Source of the DNA: GCA-2687025 sp964473525
GTDB taxonomy: Bacteria > Poribacteria > WGA-4E > GCA-2687025
Assembly (NCBI GenBank): GCA_964473525.1
Contig: CAYYPK010000022.1
Span: forward strand, 45,279 to 109,278
DNA: 64,000 nucleotides
Direction of reading: 5' to 3'
Shown: positions 1 to 8,861 of the stretch, one piece after another
Layout: each line of letters starts with the position of its first letter
Numbering within the stretch: the first letter of the stretch is position 1
Notes under the pieces: generated by a model
Seen by the model: only the letters and a program-made list of their open reading frames with translations
The model's database searches: none
Told to the model about the DNA's origin: nothing
Made by a program: the position numbers and the translations under genes

Positions 1-873
1 GCCTCGGAACCGGGGATCCTCCAGGGCGAGTTTGGGCATCTCCGCGTCACGGCCCGCCAGTTCGTGCTGGATGATCTGGCCACCCTCGATGGTGACGGTT
101 CCCCGAGAGCCCGCGATCTCGATCCGCTCGTCGGTCTGCGGATAGGTCGTCGTCGACGCCTCGACAACGCCGAAGGCGCCACTCGCGAACCTGAGCGCCG
201 CCGCCGCAGTGTCTTCTACTTCGATGTCGTGCACGCGCGCGCCAGCGTAGCCTACTACGCTCTGGACATCTCCGATGAACCAGCAGAGGACGTCCATCGC
301 GTGGATAGCCTGGTTGATGAGAACGCCGCCGCCGGCTGTCGCCCACGTGCCACGCCAGGACGAAGGGTCGTAGTAGTCCGCGGCCCGGAACCACTTCACG
401 TACACGCTGGCGAGGGCGATTGTCCCGAGCTCGCCGCTGTCGACGAGCTCCTTGATGTACGTGGAGGCGGCGTCGAACCGGTGCTGGAACACGACACCGA
501 GACGGAGATCCCCTTCGTCGCATAGGCGAATGAGTTCGTCCGCGTCCTCCAGGTTCGTCGCCATGGGCTTCTCGATGAGCACGTGCTTGCCCGCCTTGGC
601 CGCCTCGATGGCGATCGGCGCGTGGAGGTGGTGAGGCGTGCAGATGCACACGGCGTCGATACCGTCGTCAGAAAGGAGATCCTCGTGGCTGGTGTACGTG
701 TTCGCGACCCCGAACTCGCGCGCGAACTGCTGCACGCGCGACTCGGACCTGTCTGCGACAGCCACCAGCTCGGCGCCCATGATGTTCTCGAGCGCCATTG
801 CATGCGTCGGCGCCACCACCCCGCACCCAACGATGCCGAAGCGGATGGGGCTGTTCAGTGTCGTGGAAGCCAT
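1..873 (-). CDS. Gfo/Idh/MocA family NAD(P)-dependent oxidoreductase, C-terminus beyond the window
   Basis: Read from an ATG at 873; the frame is open to base 1, so about 290 residues are present and the C-terminus lies outside. The N-terminus has a Rossmann dinucleotide motif (FGIVGCGVVA), a central CTPHHLHAP stretch and the family EKPMA motif (LIEKPMATN) that supplies the conserved lysine. The second half (HRFDAAS onward, WRGTWATAGGG, NQAIHAMDVL) matches the alpha/beta substrate domain with the conserved His of the family. Enzymes of this family oxidise or reduce sugars, inositols or sugar acids with NAD(P). It is the last gene of a minus-strand operon, 20 bases after the hydroxyacid dehydrogenase stop, so a role in the same sugar-acid route is likely. 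The exact substrate cannot be read. Confidence 0.88.
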   Translation of the reverse strand, partial: MASTTLNSPIRFGIVGCGVVAPTHAMALENIMGAELVAVADRSESRVQQFAREFGVANTYTSHEDLLSDDGIDAVCICTPHHLHAPIAIEAAKAGKHVLIEKPMATNLEDADELIRLCDEGDLRLGVVFQHRFDAASTYIKELVDSGELGTIALASVYVKWFRAADYYDPSSWRGTWATAGGGVLINQAIHAMDVLCWFIGDVQSVVGYAGARVHDIEVEDTAAAALRFASGAFGVVEASTTTYPQTDERIEIAGSRGTVTIEGGQIIQHELAGRDAEMPKLALEDPRFRG

Positions 874-893
874 ACGACCCTCGCGCTGTGTGA

Positions 894-1865
894 CTACGCC
901 AATGCGGTGGGGTTGACGAGATGAGTCGGCGTGCGCCCTTCGATCACGGCGATCGCGTTCTCGGCGGCGAGCATCGCCATCTTCGTCCGTGTCTCGATGG
1001 TCGCGCTGGCCACGTGCGGCAGCAGCACCGTGTTCGGTAGGTCCATAAGACCCGGCGCCAGGACCGGTTCCTCTTCGTACACGTCCAGGCCCGCGCCAGC
1101 GATGTCGCCGTCGCGCAGCGCCTCCACGAGCGCGGCCTCGTCGACCACGGGGCCGCGCGCCGTGTTGATGAGGAACGCGGTCTCCCGCATCAGCGACAGC
1201 TCGCGCGCGCCGATCATGTGCGTGGTCTCGTCGGAAAGCGCGACGTGCACCGAGACGAAATCGCTCCGCGCGAGCAGCTCATCGAGTTCCACCCGCATGG
1301 CTCCGGTCTCCTGCTCCGCGTCGGGCTTGGCGGATCGACTCGTGTAGAGGATGTCCATCCCGAACCCGGCCGCCCGCCGCGCGGTGGCGAGCCCAATGCG
1401 TCCCATGCCGACGATGCCCAGCGTCTTGTCGTAGACATCGTGGCCCAGCATCATCATCGGGCCCCAACCGTGGAACTTGCCGTCTCGCGTGAACTTGTCG
1501 GCCTCCGCGACGCGACGCGCGACCGACAGGATCAGCGTGAACGCCAGGTCCGCGCTTGTCTCGGTAAGAACCCCGGGCGTGTTGGTTACCGGTAGCTTCC
1601 TCGCCGTCGCCGCGTCGACATCGATGTTGTTGTAGCCCACCGCGTAGTTCGAGAGGACGCGCAGTCCCTTCTCCGCGTCCATGATGTCGGAGTCGATGGT
1701 GTCGGTCAGGAGGCAGAGGAGCGCGTCCTGTCCGCGCACGTTCTCGACGATCTCCGCCTTCGTCAGAACGCGGTCGTCGGGGTTGATCTCCATCGCGAAG
1801 ACTTCCTCGATCCGGTCAAGGGCGGGCTGGGGAAGGCGTCGCGTGACGTAAATCTTCGGCTTCAA
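894..1865 (-). CDS. D-2-hydroxyacid dehydrogenase (glyoxylate/hydroxypyruvate reductase type)
   Basis: A 323-residue protein of normal length for the D-isomer 2-hydroxyacid dehydrogenase family. The NAD(P) motif GMGRIG is at 153-158, and the catalytic Arg237 (NTARGPVVDE), Glu266 (DVYEEEP) and His284 (LPHVASAT) are all present. The sequence is closest in style to glyoxylate/hydroxypyruvate reductases, which interconvert hydroxypyruvate and D-glycerate. The neighbouring upstream gene is a glycerate kinase, so D-glycerate is the likely shared metabolite. 20 bases separate it from the Gfo/Idh/MocA gene downstream. A TATGAT with preceding TGG lies in the 98-base upstream gap and could be a weak extra promoter. 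Glyoxylate reductase versus hydroxypyruvate reductase cannot be separated from sequence alone. Confidence 0.9.
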   Translation of the reverse strand: MKPKIYVTRRLPQPALDRIEEVFAMEINPDDRVLTKAEIVENVRGQDALLCLLTDTIDSDIMDAEKGLRVLSNYAVGYNNIDVDAATARKLPVTNTPGVLTETSADLAFTLILSVARRVAEADKFTRDGKFHGWGPMMMLGHDVYDKTLGIVGMGRIGLATARRAAGFGMDILYTSRSAKPDAEQETGAMRVELDELLARSDFVSVHVALSDETTHMIGARELSLMRETAFLINTARGPVVDEAALVEALRDGDIAGAGLDVYEEEPVLAPGLMDLPNTVLLPHVASATIETRTKMAMLAAENAIAVIEGRTPTHLVNPTALA

Positions 1866-1963
1866 CCGTCGACCTCCGGGGCGTGGCGGCGCTGCGAGAT
1901 TCCTTGATTCGACCGTTGGAAATCATACCACGGCACGGCAAACCCATGCGACGGCGCGCCGTC

Positions 1964-3109
1964 TCAGGCGGTGGGAAGGCGCCCTCCGGCAGATAGCAGG
2001 CGAGCCAGTCTCTCGGCAGCGTCTGTCGTCAGCGCGCGCGCGCCGCGTATAGCTGCGTCGAGGTCCATCGGCCCTGGCACAATGGGCATGACGGCGTCGA
2101 TCCCGGCCCCGTACACCGGCGCGACGTCGTCCGCGACCGACCCGCACAGCGCCACCACCGGGACGTCTCGCAGGCTCGGCGAGGACGCTACGCCGACGGG
2201 CGTCTTGCCGAAAGCCGTCTGCCGGCTGACCTCCCCCTCACCCGTAACGCAAAGCGCAGCCCCGGCGGCGCGCGCGTCGAAGTCCACCGCGTCCAGGACG
2301 ATCTCCACCCCGCTCTTCAGCTCCGCGCCGAGGAACGCAAGCATGCCGGCGCCCAGGCCGCCCGCCGCGCCAGCTCCCGGGACATCGGCGACACGCGCGC
2401 CCAGATCCCGCTCGATCACTTCGGCGAACTTGCCGAGGTTGTCGTCCAGCCGCGACACCATGTCAGGCGTGGCGCCCTTCTGCGGCCCGTAGACCGCGGA
2501 CGCCCCGTCCGGGCCCGTGAGGGGATTCGCGACATCGCACGCAACGACGCACTCCGCGTTCGCCAGGCGCGCGTCTAGACCGCTCGTGTCGATCGCGTGG
2601 ATGTCTGACAGCCCGCCACCGCCAGGCCCGATGTCGTCGCCGTCGACGTCCACGAGCCGCGCGCCGAGGGCGACCGCCATGCCGGCGCCGCCGTCGTTGG
2701 TCGCGCTGCCTCCGATGCCCACGATCAGGCGGCTCGCGCCTTCGGCCAGCGCGCGCTGGATGAGCTCGCCAGTGCCGTGCGTCGTCGCGCGCATCGGGTC
2801 GCGCGCCTCCGGCGCCACGAGCGTCAGACCCGACGCGGCCGCCATCTCGATGGCCGCTGTCCCATCGCCGAGGACGCCAAATCGCGCGTCGACCGTGGCG
2901 CCGAGGGGCCCGGTGACCGATGCCGTCACGAATCGCCCGTCGGTCGCGTCGACAAGCGACTGCACGGAGCCTTCGCCGCCGTCAGCCATGGGGATCAGCA
3001 CGTACTCGGCGTCTGTGTAGACGCGTCGGAGCCCTGCGGCGATGGCCTCGGCGGCTTCGCGCGCGGTCATGCTGCCCTTGAAGGAGTCCGGGGCGACGAC
3101 GATCTTCAT
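1964..3109 (-). CDS. Glycerate kinase (GarK/GlxK type)
   Basis: A 381-residue protein when started at the ATG at 3109; a longer open frame upstream is only the shadow of maf. It begins MKIVVAPDSFKGS, the signature of class II glycerate kinases, and carries the glycine-rich IGGSATNDGGAG loop, the CDVANPLTGPDGAS region and the TGEGEVSRQTAFGKTPVGV motif near the C-terminus. These enzymes phosphorylate D-glycerate with ATP, usually giving 2-phosphoglycerate. The start ATG overlaps the maf TGA (ATGA), so the two are translationally coupled. Together with the hydroxyacid dehydrogenase downstream it forms a hydroxypyruvate to phosphoglycerate pair. Confidence 0.93.
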   Translation of the reverse strand: MKIVVAPDSFKGSMTAREAAEAIAAGLRRVYTDAEYVLIPMADGGEGSVQSLVDATDGRFVTASVTGPLGATVDARFGVLGDGTAAIEMAAASGLTLVAPEARDPMRATTHGTGELIQRALAEGASRLIVGIGGSATNDGGAGMAVALGARLVDVDGDDIGPGGGGLSDIHAIDTSGLDARLANAECVVACDVANPLTGPDGASAVYGPQKGATPDMVSRLDDNLGKFAEVIERDLGARVADVPGAGAAGGLGAGMLAFLGAELKSGVEIVLDAVDFDARAAGAALCVTGEGEVSRQTAFGKTPVGVASSPSLRDVPVVALCGSVADDVAPVYGAGIDAVMPIVPGPMDLDAAIRGARALTTDAAERLARLLSAGGRLPTA

Positions 3110-3696
3110 CGGTGACCCTCCTCCCGCCACTCGAGCAATACGGCCGACAGGCGAGACAGAGGCAGACCGACGACGGAGTAGTAGCACCCGTCGACGCGGT
3201 CGACGAAGGCGGCGGCGTCCTCCTGAATGCCGTACGCGCCCGCCTTGTCCATGGGACGTCCCGACACCACGTACGCCTCGATGTCGCTGTCGGTGAGGTC
3301 GCGGAATGTCACCGTCGTCTCCTCGACCCACGACTCCACCCGCTGGCCCAGCTCGCGCGCCAGCGCCACGCCCGTGGCAACCACGTGCGAGCGGCCACTT
3401 AGCTGGCGCAACATCCGCCGCGCGTCCTCCGCGTCGGTGGGCTTGCCGAGGGCCTCGCCGTCGAGGATCACGACCGTGTCGGAGCCGAGCACGATCCGGT
3501 CGGCCTCCTCGCGGCGCGCCACCGCGAGCGCCTTGTCGCGGGCCACGCTTTCGGCGCCCTGCGTCGGTGACAGGTCCGCTGGGTGCTCCTCCGCGATGTC
3601 GGCAGGACGAACGTCGTATGTAACACCGATCTGGTCGAGCAGCGCCGCCCGGCGCGGCGAGGCCGACGCCAACACGATGCGGGGATACCGAGCCAT
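3106..3696 (-). CDS. maf: Maf-like nucleoside triphosphate pyrophosphatase
   Basis: A 196-residue Maf protein of standard length. The N-terminal LASASPRRAALL motif, the GSDTVVILDGEALGKP segment, the MDKAGAYGIQ motif and the C-terminal GCYYSVVGLPL motif are all present. The AGAYGIQ form is typical of the dTTP/UTP pyrophosphatase (YhdE) subgroup that removes non-canonical or excess nucleotides in the cytoplasm. Its TGA overlaps the glycerate kinase ATG by four bases. It sits 71 bases after the TIM-barrel gene in the same direction. Family assignment is firm; the exact nucleotide preference is inferred from the motif. Confidence 0.93.
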   Translation of the reverse strand: MARYPRIVLASASPRRAALLDQIGVTYDVRPADIAEEHPADLSPTQGAESVARDKALAVARREEADRIVLGSDTVVILDGEALGKPTDAEDARRMLRQLSGRSHVVATGVALARELGQRVESWVEETTVTFRDLTDSDIEAYVVSGRPMDKAGAYGIQEDAAAFVDRVDGCYYSVVGLPLSRLSAVLLEWREEGHR

Positions 3697-3767
3697 GTGA
3701 GCCTTCCGCCTTCGCCGTCGCTCCAGCGAGAGCGATGCGGGCCGTCAGGGGAACATGATGCCGCCGT

Positions 3768-4676
3768 CTAGAGCCGCGCCCAGGCCTGAGTCAGCGTGCG
3801 CTTCGCGTTCGCCAGAACGACGTCCGACGACTGCCCTTCCATGGGCCTCACTTCGAAGCTGACGATCGGCGGGTCGTCGGACGGCGTCAGGAAGCCGATG
3901 TCCATCAGCACGCTCAGGAACTCCACGACCTCGTCGACGTCGTTCTCCCCGCCCGGAACGCCGAAGTGCGGATGCAGGTCGCCATACGCTGGGTGCTCTG
4001 GGTCGCGCATCACGCAGTTCCCGATGTGCGCGTGCACCAGTTGGTATTGCGCCGTCGTGAGCGCCTTCTGCGCCGACTCCGCCTGCAACGGCAGGTGCGA
4101 CAGGTCGAGCATGAGGCCGAAATTGTCCCGGTTCACGAGCCGCGCGACCTCGACGGCGTCGTCCGAGGGGCCGATGAGCGCGCATTTGTCGATCGTGCGA
4201 TCGAACGTCTCCAGCGTGATAGCGACATCGGCGTCGAGGCCGTAGTCGCAAAGCTCTTGCAGCGACCTGGCGAGGATGCCAATCGCCGCCGCGCGCTGGT
4301 CTGCTCCGGGGTCAGGGCCGCTGAGAAGGGCGAGACTGGTTGCGCCGACCTCCGCCGCCTCGTCGACACGCTCCTTGAGCGCGTTGACCGCTGACGCCCG
4401 TTCCGCCTCGCCGAAGGAGTTGGGGTTCAGCTTCTGCGTCAGGACGGCAGGTTGCGCCGCGTACGCGCACACCAGCCCGCCCAGTTGCAGGACATCGCGC
4501 ACGGCGGCCCTGACGTCGTCGTCGTGTATCCACGTGACCTCAATGGCGTTGAAGAACGGGTCGGCGGCGATCTGTGTCACCGTCTCCAGGATAGGGCCGG
4601 AGCCAGTGATGCACTCCGGGAACGCCATGGGATGCACCAGCCCGACGCGCATGTACTCGTAGATGGATGCGTCCAA
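3768..4676 (-). CDS. Sugar phosphate isomerase/epimerase-like TIM-barrel protein
   Basis: A 302-residue protein resembling the xylose isomerase-like TIM-barrel (AP endonuclease 2) superfamily: possible metal-ligand regions are ITLETFDR, LMLDLSHLP, LVHAHIGN and VSFEVRP, spaced as the Glu/Asp/His/Glu set of that fold. The start is a TTG at 4676: an AAGGAG Shine-Dalgarno lies six bases before it, better placed than for the ATG 24 bases downstream. It is the third gene of the minus operon, 17 bases after the TPR lipoprotein gene. Relatives isomerise or epimerise keto sugars. No substrate can be assigned; the context suggests the same sugar-acid pathway as its neighbours. Confidence 0.78.
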   Translation of the reverse strand: MDASIYEYMRVGLVHPMAFPECITGSGPILETVTQIAADPFFNAIEVTWIHDDDVRAAVRDVLQLGGLVCAYAAQPAVLTQKLNPNSFGEAERASAVNALKERVDEAAEVGATSLALLSGPDPGADQRAAAIGILARSLQELCDYGLDADVAITLETFDRTIDKCALIGPSDDAVEVARLVNRDNFGLMLDLSHLPLQAESAQKALTTAQYQLVHAHIGNCVMRDPEHPAYGDLHPHFGVPGGENDVDEVVEFLSVLMDIGFLTPSDDPPIVSFEVRPMEGQSSDVVLANAKRTLTQAWARL

Positions 4677-4693
4677 CGTGAGCTCCTTGGGGG

Positions 4694-5314
4694 CTACTGC
4701 GTCAACTGCGTAAGAACCTGGACGGCCGGTAGGCTGGGATCGAGTTCGGCCGCCGCGCGCGCCACCGACGCGGCGGCGACGGGCTCACCGGCGTAGTAGT
4801 AGCACCACGCCTCTAGCGCGCGGATCTGCGCCTTGGATGTGTAGTCGTGTCGGTAGAGCGTGGTTTCGTCCGCCTCGCGCGCGGAAGCGAGAGCGTTCGC
4901 GGCGTCCAGCAACACCTTGGCGTCGTCGCGGGCCATGAACAGCGCCTGCGCCATGCCCACCCACGCGTCCGCATGCCGCGCGTCGGCGCGCAACGCTTCA
5001 GCGAACGACTCCGACGCCAGCGTCAGCACCTCCGGCGACGGCGCACCCTCGAGCCGGTGCAGCCGCGTCCAACCCAGGCCGTTGTGCGCGTCGGCCTGCG
5101 AGTCGTCGAGGTTCACGGCTCGTTCGAATTCAACGAGCGCGATTGCGAAGTCTCGCGCGCCGTAGGCTTCCCAACCGCGGACGATCGCCGCCTGCGCGTC
5201 CACGGTCGCGCCGCCGCCACTGTCGCCGGCATCCCCGCCACAGCCCAGCGCGCCGGCGAAGATGGCGATGACGACGCTGGCCGCGCCAAGGGCAGTTCGC
5301 ACGCTTAGGGACAC
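4694..5314 (-). CDS. TPR-like repeat lipoprotein
   Basis: Started at a GTG at 5314, preceded by GGAG, giving 206 residues; a longer frame upstream overlaps the membrane-protein gene and looks spurious. The first 30 residues form a signal peptide with a hydrophobic stretch (ASVVIAIFAGALGC) ending at a relaxed lipobox Cys, so export and lipidation are likely. The mature part is alanine-rich and helical, with TPR-like units such as GWEAYGARDFAIALVEFERA, DAHNGLGWTRLHR, SFAEALRADARHADAW and AWCYYYAGEPVAAASVA. TPRs mediate protein contacts. It lies between the DUF6785 membrane protein and the TIM-barrel gene. Specific function unknown. Confidence 0.75.
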   Translation of the reverse strand: MSLSVRTALGAASVVIAIFAGALGCGGDAGDSGGGATVDAQAAIVRGWEAYGARDFAIALVEFERAVNLDDSQADAHNGLGWTRLHRLEGAPSPEVLTLASESFAEALRADARHADAWVGMAQALFMARDDAKVLLDAANALASAREADETTLYRHDYTSKAQIRALEAWCYYYAGEPVAAASVARAAAELDPSLPAVQVLTQLTQ

Positions 5315-5394
5315 GCGTCGCTCCGATCGTGGGTGTTGGGTTCCTTCACATGATACCTGACCGCGCGTTGGGCGTCGAACGGCGCCCCGGCGAC

Positions 5395-7308
5395 CTACGT
5401 CGGCGTCGGCAGGAAGTTGTACCCGTCGCCCGTCGCGACACCGACGACCGTCCACAGGCCGGCCATGAGGTAGTCTCCCAGGATGAGGCCAAGGAAGCCC
5501 GGTCGCGCTCGGTGATACGCGCGCGGGCCGCCGACGCGTATCACGACGGACTTCACGGCCCACGCAAGGAGCAGCGAGGACCAGAGGAGGTAGGGCGCGG
5601 AGCTAGCGCCGACCGCGTACCCGATGGGGTGTAGCTGGAAGCCCACGAACCGGTGGCGTAGCGCCACGATCCCCACCGTTACCACCGCCCCGAGCAGCAG
5701 GCTGTACACCTCCAGCCATTGAGTGTCGGCGGGAGTGCGGATCGACGCCGCGGCCCGGCGGAACGGCGTGCGCGAGAACCAGCCGCCGCCGATGGTCAGA
5801 GCGGATGCGCCGTGCGAGTACCCCATCCGCAACGTGGCGACGTAACCCACGAGCAGCGAGACCGTGATAGCGACCGCGACCGCGCACGTGACGGCGCGTC
5901 CCGTCATCCTCTGCCGGCGGCCTAGGAACAGGCCGTGGATCATGTGCGGCATGGCTAGTTGCTCCCAGCCACGCATGAGCGCGTGTTGCGGGATGCCGAG
6001 GACGGGTATCGCGCCCAGGCCCACGGCGCGCACGCCGAATAGGATGCGCACGTAATCAGTGGGGTAGAACGGCGCCTGCACCACGAGCATGCCACCGTTC
6101 GCGACCATCCACGTCAGCACGGTCGAGACCACTACGTACACTCCGACGACGGCGACGCCGATCGCAGGAGACACTCCGGCGCGCCACAGCATCAACGTCA
6201 TCGCGCCCGTCGCGACGAGGAGGCCGACGGCGGCCCCTCGCTGGCTGACGTAGTCATCGGCGCCGTGGTCGCTCGACCGAGTGAGGACCGCCCGCAGCAC
6301 CTGGAGGATGTGCGCGCGCGCGGTCCACGCGAGGGCAAGCGCGACAACGAGGATGGATCCCATGGACTGCCGGCTCGCGCACGTCCACGCCCGGATGGGG
6401 AGCGACGTTGCGTCGATGAGGACGTACTGTGCCTTGAACGCGAGGAAGAAGAACCAAAAGCTGAACGACACCTCCAGCGGGAGTAAGTACCCCACCCCGA
6501 TCACGCACGGGAACACCATCAGGACTATCGCTGGCCAGGCGCGTAGGGAGGCCCATGGAGCCGCCGTGAACGACCGTGACAGATTGACCACGGTCGGCAG
6601 TTCGGGCGCGCTCGGGACGTAGTGGTGCAGCCCGTTGACGCCGTGCAGAATCACCGGGGCGCTCACGCCAATCCAGAACGCGCGACGCGTGAAGAGCGAC
6701 CGACCAGGGCTACCGCCGCCGCGCGTCATCATGTCCAGCGGGATGCGCGCGAGCGGGAAGCTGAATCTCTCACGCTCGACCCACGGCCGTCGAAGTATGG
6801 CGCAGACGCAGTACAGTCCCGCGAAGGCCGCCAACACGAACGCCGTCCAGAACGCCAGGGGCGCCAGCCAGACGCGCCAGGGGATGCGCGCGCCTCCCCC
6901 GACAGGGCGGTCAAAGAAGGCGTGAGCGGCGGCCTCGTCGGCGACGTACGTCCACTTCGGCAGCGCGGAGACGAGAAGCGCGCGCCAGTCGTTCTCCGGT
7001 GTCGCGTAGTGCAAGGGAGCCGCGAGCAGCGGGACAAGGAACGCGACCACGCCGCGTAGCGGGATCACGCTGGCGGCCGCCGCCATGATCCAGATCGTGG
7101 CGACCTCGGCGCCGTCGAGACCGCGCCAACCCGGCAGGCGCCTGGCGAGCCAGTTCGCGGGAAGGACGATCAGCGCGAGGAACACGAGCGGCGCCAGAGG
7201 CAGCGAGCCGCCGAGGGACGCCCCGCGCGCGTAGTAGTTGTTGTACGGGGCCACGGCGCTCTGGAGCACGACCCACGCCGTCCCGATAAGGATGGATCGT
7301 CTCGACAT
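5395..7308 (-). CDS. DUF6785/DUF6784-type polytopic membrane protein (copy 1)
   Basis: Started at the ATG at 7308 (MSRRSILIGTAW), 637 residues; the extra upstream open frame has no family resemblance. It has about a dozen hydrophobic segments and the pattern I know from the DUF6785/DUF6784 pair: a residue block ATPENDWRALLVSALPKW after the early helices, FSFPLARIPLDM, and the C-terminal block GGPRAYHRARPGFLGLILGD. Two paralogues occur in this window. The family has no assigned biochemistry known to me; it is polytopic and probably a transporter or membrane enzyme. It leads a minus-strand operon of sugar-acid genes, with a TTGTCG-17-TATGCT promoter candidate about 65 bases upstream. Confidence 0.8.
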   Translation of the reverse strand: MSRRSILIGTAWVVLQSAVAPYNNYYARGASLGGSLPLAPLVFLALIVLPANWLARRLPGWRGLDGAEVATIWIMAAAASVIPLRGVVAFLVPLLAAPLHYATPENDWRALLVSALPKWTYVADEAAAHAFFDRPVGGGARIPWRVWLAPLAFWTAFVLAAFAGLYCVCAILRRPWVERERFSFPLARIPLDMMTRGGGSPGRSLFTRRAFWIGVSAPVILHGVNGLHHYVPSAPELPTVVNLSRSFTAAPWASLRAWPAIVLMVFPCVIGVGYLLPLEVSFSFWFFFLAFKAQYVLIDATSLPIRAWTCASRQSMGSILVVALALAWTARAHILQVLRAVLTRSSDHGADDYVSQRGAAVGLLVATGAMTLMLWRAGVSPAIGVAVVGVYVVVSTVLTWMVANGGMLVVQAPFYPTDYVRILFGVRAVGLGAIPVLGIPQHALMRGWEQLAMPHMIHGLFLGRRQRMTGRAVTCAVAVAITVSLLVGYVATLRMGYSHGASALTIGGGWFSRTPFRRAAASIRTPADTQWLEVYSLLLGAVVTVGIVALRHRFVGFQLHPIGYAVGASSAPYLLWSSLLLAWAVKSVVIRVGGPRAYHRARPGFLGLILGDYLMAGLWTVVGVATGDGYNFLPTPT

Positions 7309-7372
7309 GCATCCGCCCGCTCGCCAGGCTTGACCCGACGCTGCCAACCTCCATACCATGCGTTCCCGGCGC

Positions 7373-7401
7373 AGCATACCGGTCGGGCGCCGAATCGACA
7401 A
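7373..7401 (-). promoter_or_regulatory. Possible sigma-70 promoter for the 7308-1 operon
   Basis: On the minus strand TTGTCG (7401-7396) and TATGCT (7378-7373) are separated by 17 bases. It lies in the 155-base divergent gap, about 65 bases upstream of the membrane-protein start. The -35 box matches the consensus at four of six bases. Confidence 0.35.
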
Positions 7402-7463
7402 CTTGCCGCCCCGTTCCACCTCGCGTCCTACTACGACCGCTTGTCGACAGGGAGCGCACAGCC

Positions 7464-8855
7464 ATGGGTGACGCACGGCGCCCGAACATCCTCGTGTTCC
7501 TCACGGACGACCACGGTCAGTGGGCGCTCCCGACGTACGGTAACCGGGAGATCATCGCTCCGAACATCGACTTTCTTGCGTCGTCCGGCGCGCGGTTGTC
7601 GAACGCCTTCACTCCGTCCCCGGTGTGCTCGCCCGCGCGGGCCAGCTTCTTCACCGGCCGCTTGCCGTCGCAGCACGGTGTGCACGACTGGCTGCGCGAA
7701 TCAGAGCAGGCGCTAACGCATCCCGGCATCGACGATCAGACCAACATAGCCGAACTGCTCCAGGAAGCTGGCTACTATACGGGGCTGGTCGGCAAGTGGC
7801 ACGCAGCGCGATCCGCCGAACCGAAACGTGGCTTCGACCGGTGGTTCAGCTATCAGGTGGCGCAGTACCCGCACTTTGGTGAGCAGAACTTCTCGGACCA
7901 GGGCGAGCATGTCCAGCGCACAGGCCACCAGTCGACGCTGCTCACGGACGAAGCCGTCAGCTTCCTGCGCGACCGCCCGTACGATCAGCCGTTCTTCCTC
8001 TTCGTTGGGTACGTCAACACCCACACGCCGCACACCCAGCAACCGGAGCGCCTGGTGGCGCACTACCGCAACGCGACGTTCGACGACATCCCAGACGAGC
8101 AACCCGCCGAATGCCACGGCGCGGGACGGCGTAAGATGCCGGACAGAGACGCCCTACGTGAGGAGTGGGCGCAGTACTACGCTTCCGTCACGATGATCGA
8201 CGACCAGGTCGGCCGCCTACTCGACGAGCTGGACGCGCAGGACGAGATGGCGAACACGCTTGTGATCTACACGGGCGACCACGGCCACATGAACGGTCAC
8301 CACGGCCTCTTCAACAAGGGCAACGGCACGGTGCCTCAGAACTTCATCGAGGAGTCCATCCGCGTCCCCTGCGTCTTGGCGTGGCACGACCGCATCGACG
8401 GGGGTCAGTCGGCGGACGAGATGGTGGACCTCTGCGACGTGTACGCCACGGTCCTCGACGCCGCGGGCGTGCGGCTCACGGATGAGAGGCGCGAGGAGAT
8501 CGACTCGCCGGGCGCGTCGTTCCTCCCGCTGCTCACGGGCGGGCAGACGGAGTGGAAGGGCACGCAGTTCTGCGAATACGGCAACGCCAGGATGGCGCGC
8601 ACGGCGTCGCACAAGCTCATCGTGCGCTATCCCGGCCCTAACGGCACGTTCCCGAACGAGCTGTACGACCTCGAGAACGACCCGCGCGAGCGGCTGAACC
8701 GCTACGAGGACGCTGCGTACGCCTCCGTGCGGGCCGAGATGGAGGCGACGCTCGCAGCGCACTTCGAGCGGTACGAGATGGCCGGGAGAGGCGGCGCCGA
8801 CATCGTGAGCCAGCCCATGTGCAATCCGAACGAGCCATGGCGCGCGGAGCTATAG
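7464..8855 (+). CDS. Sulfatase (arylsulfatase family, Cys-type)
   Basis: A 463-residue sulfatase. Metal ligands Asp15-Asp16 sit in VFLTDDHGQW, the formylglycine motif C55-S-P-A-R59 is intact within PSPVCSPARASFFTGR, and the second metal site is YTGDHGHMNGHHG. The Cys must be converted to formylglycine by a maturase not seen here. There is no signal peptide, so it appears cytoplasmic, acting on imported sulfated sugars or a small sulfate ester. It is transcribed alone, divergent from the membrane-protein operon and convergent with ddl (6-base gap). The neighbourhood of sugar enzymes fits a role in sulfated glycan use, but the substrate is unknown. Confidence 0.92.
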   Translation: MGDARRPNILVFLTDDHGQWALPTYGNREIIAPNIDFLASSGARLSNAFTPSPVCSPARASFFTGRLPSQHGVHDWLRESEQALTHPGIDDQTNIAELLQEAGYYTGLVGKWHAARSAEPKRGFDRWFSYQVAQYPHFGEQNFSDQGEHVQRTGHQSTLLTDEAVSFLRDRPYDQPFFLFVGYVNTHTPHTQQPERLVAHYRNATFDDIPDEQPAECHGAGRRKMPDRDALREEWAQYYASVTMIDDQVGRLLDELDAQDEMANTLVIYTGDHGHMNGHHGLFNKGNGTVPQNFIEESIRVPCVLAWHDRIDGGQSADEMVDLCDVYATVLDAAGVRLTDERREEIDSPGASFLPLLTGGQTEWKGTQFCEYGNARMARTASHKLIVRYPGPNGTFPNELYDLENDPRERLNRYEDAAYASVRAEMEATLAAHFERYEMAGRGGADIVSQPMCNPNEPWRAEL

Positions 8856-8861
8856 CCGCAG

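Noticed and set aside
1922..1927. Recurrent TATGAT-like boxes upstream of minus-strand genes (1922, 20762, 22729)
   Set aside because: They could be extended -10 boxes, but no -35 box is at the right distance, and the short motif is weak evidence, so they are not listed as promoters.
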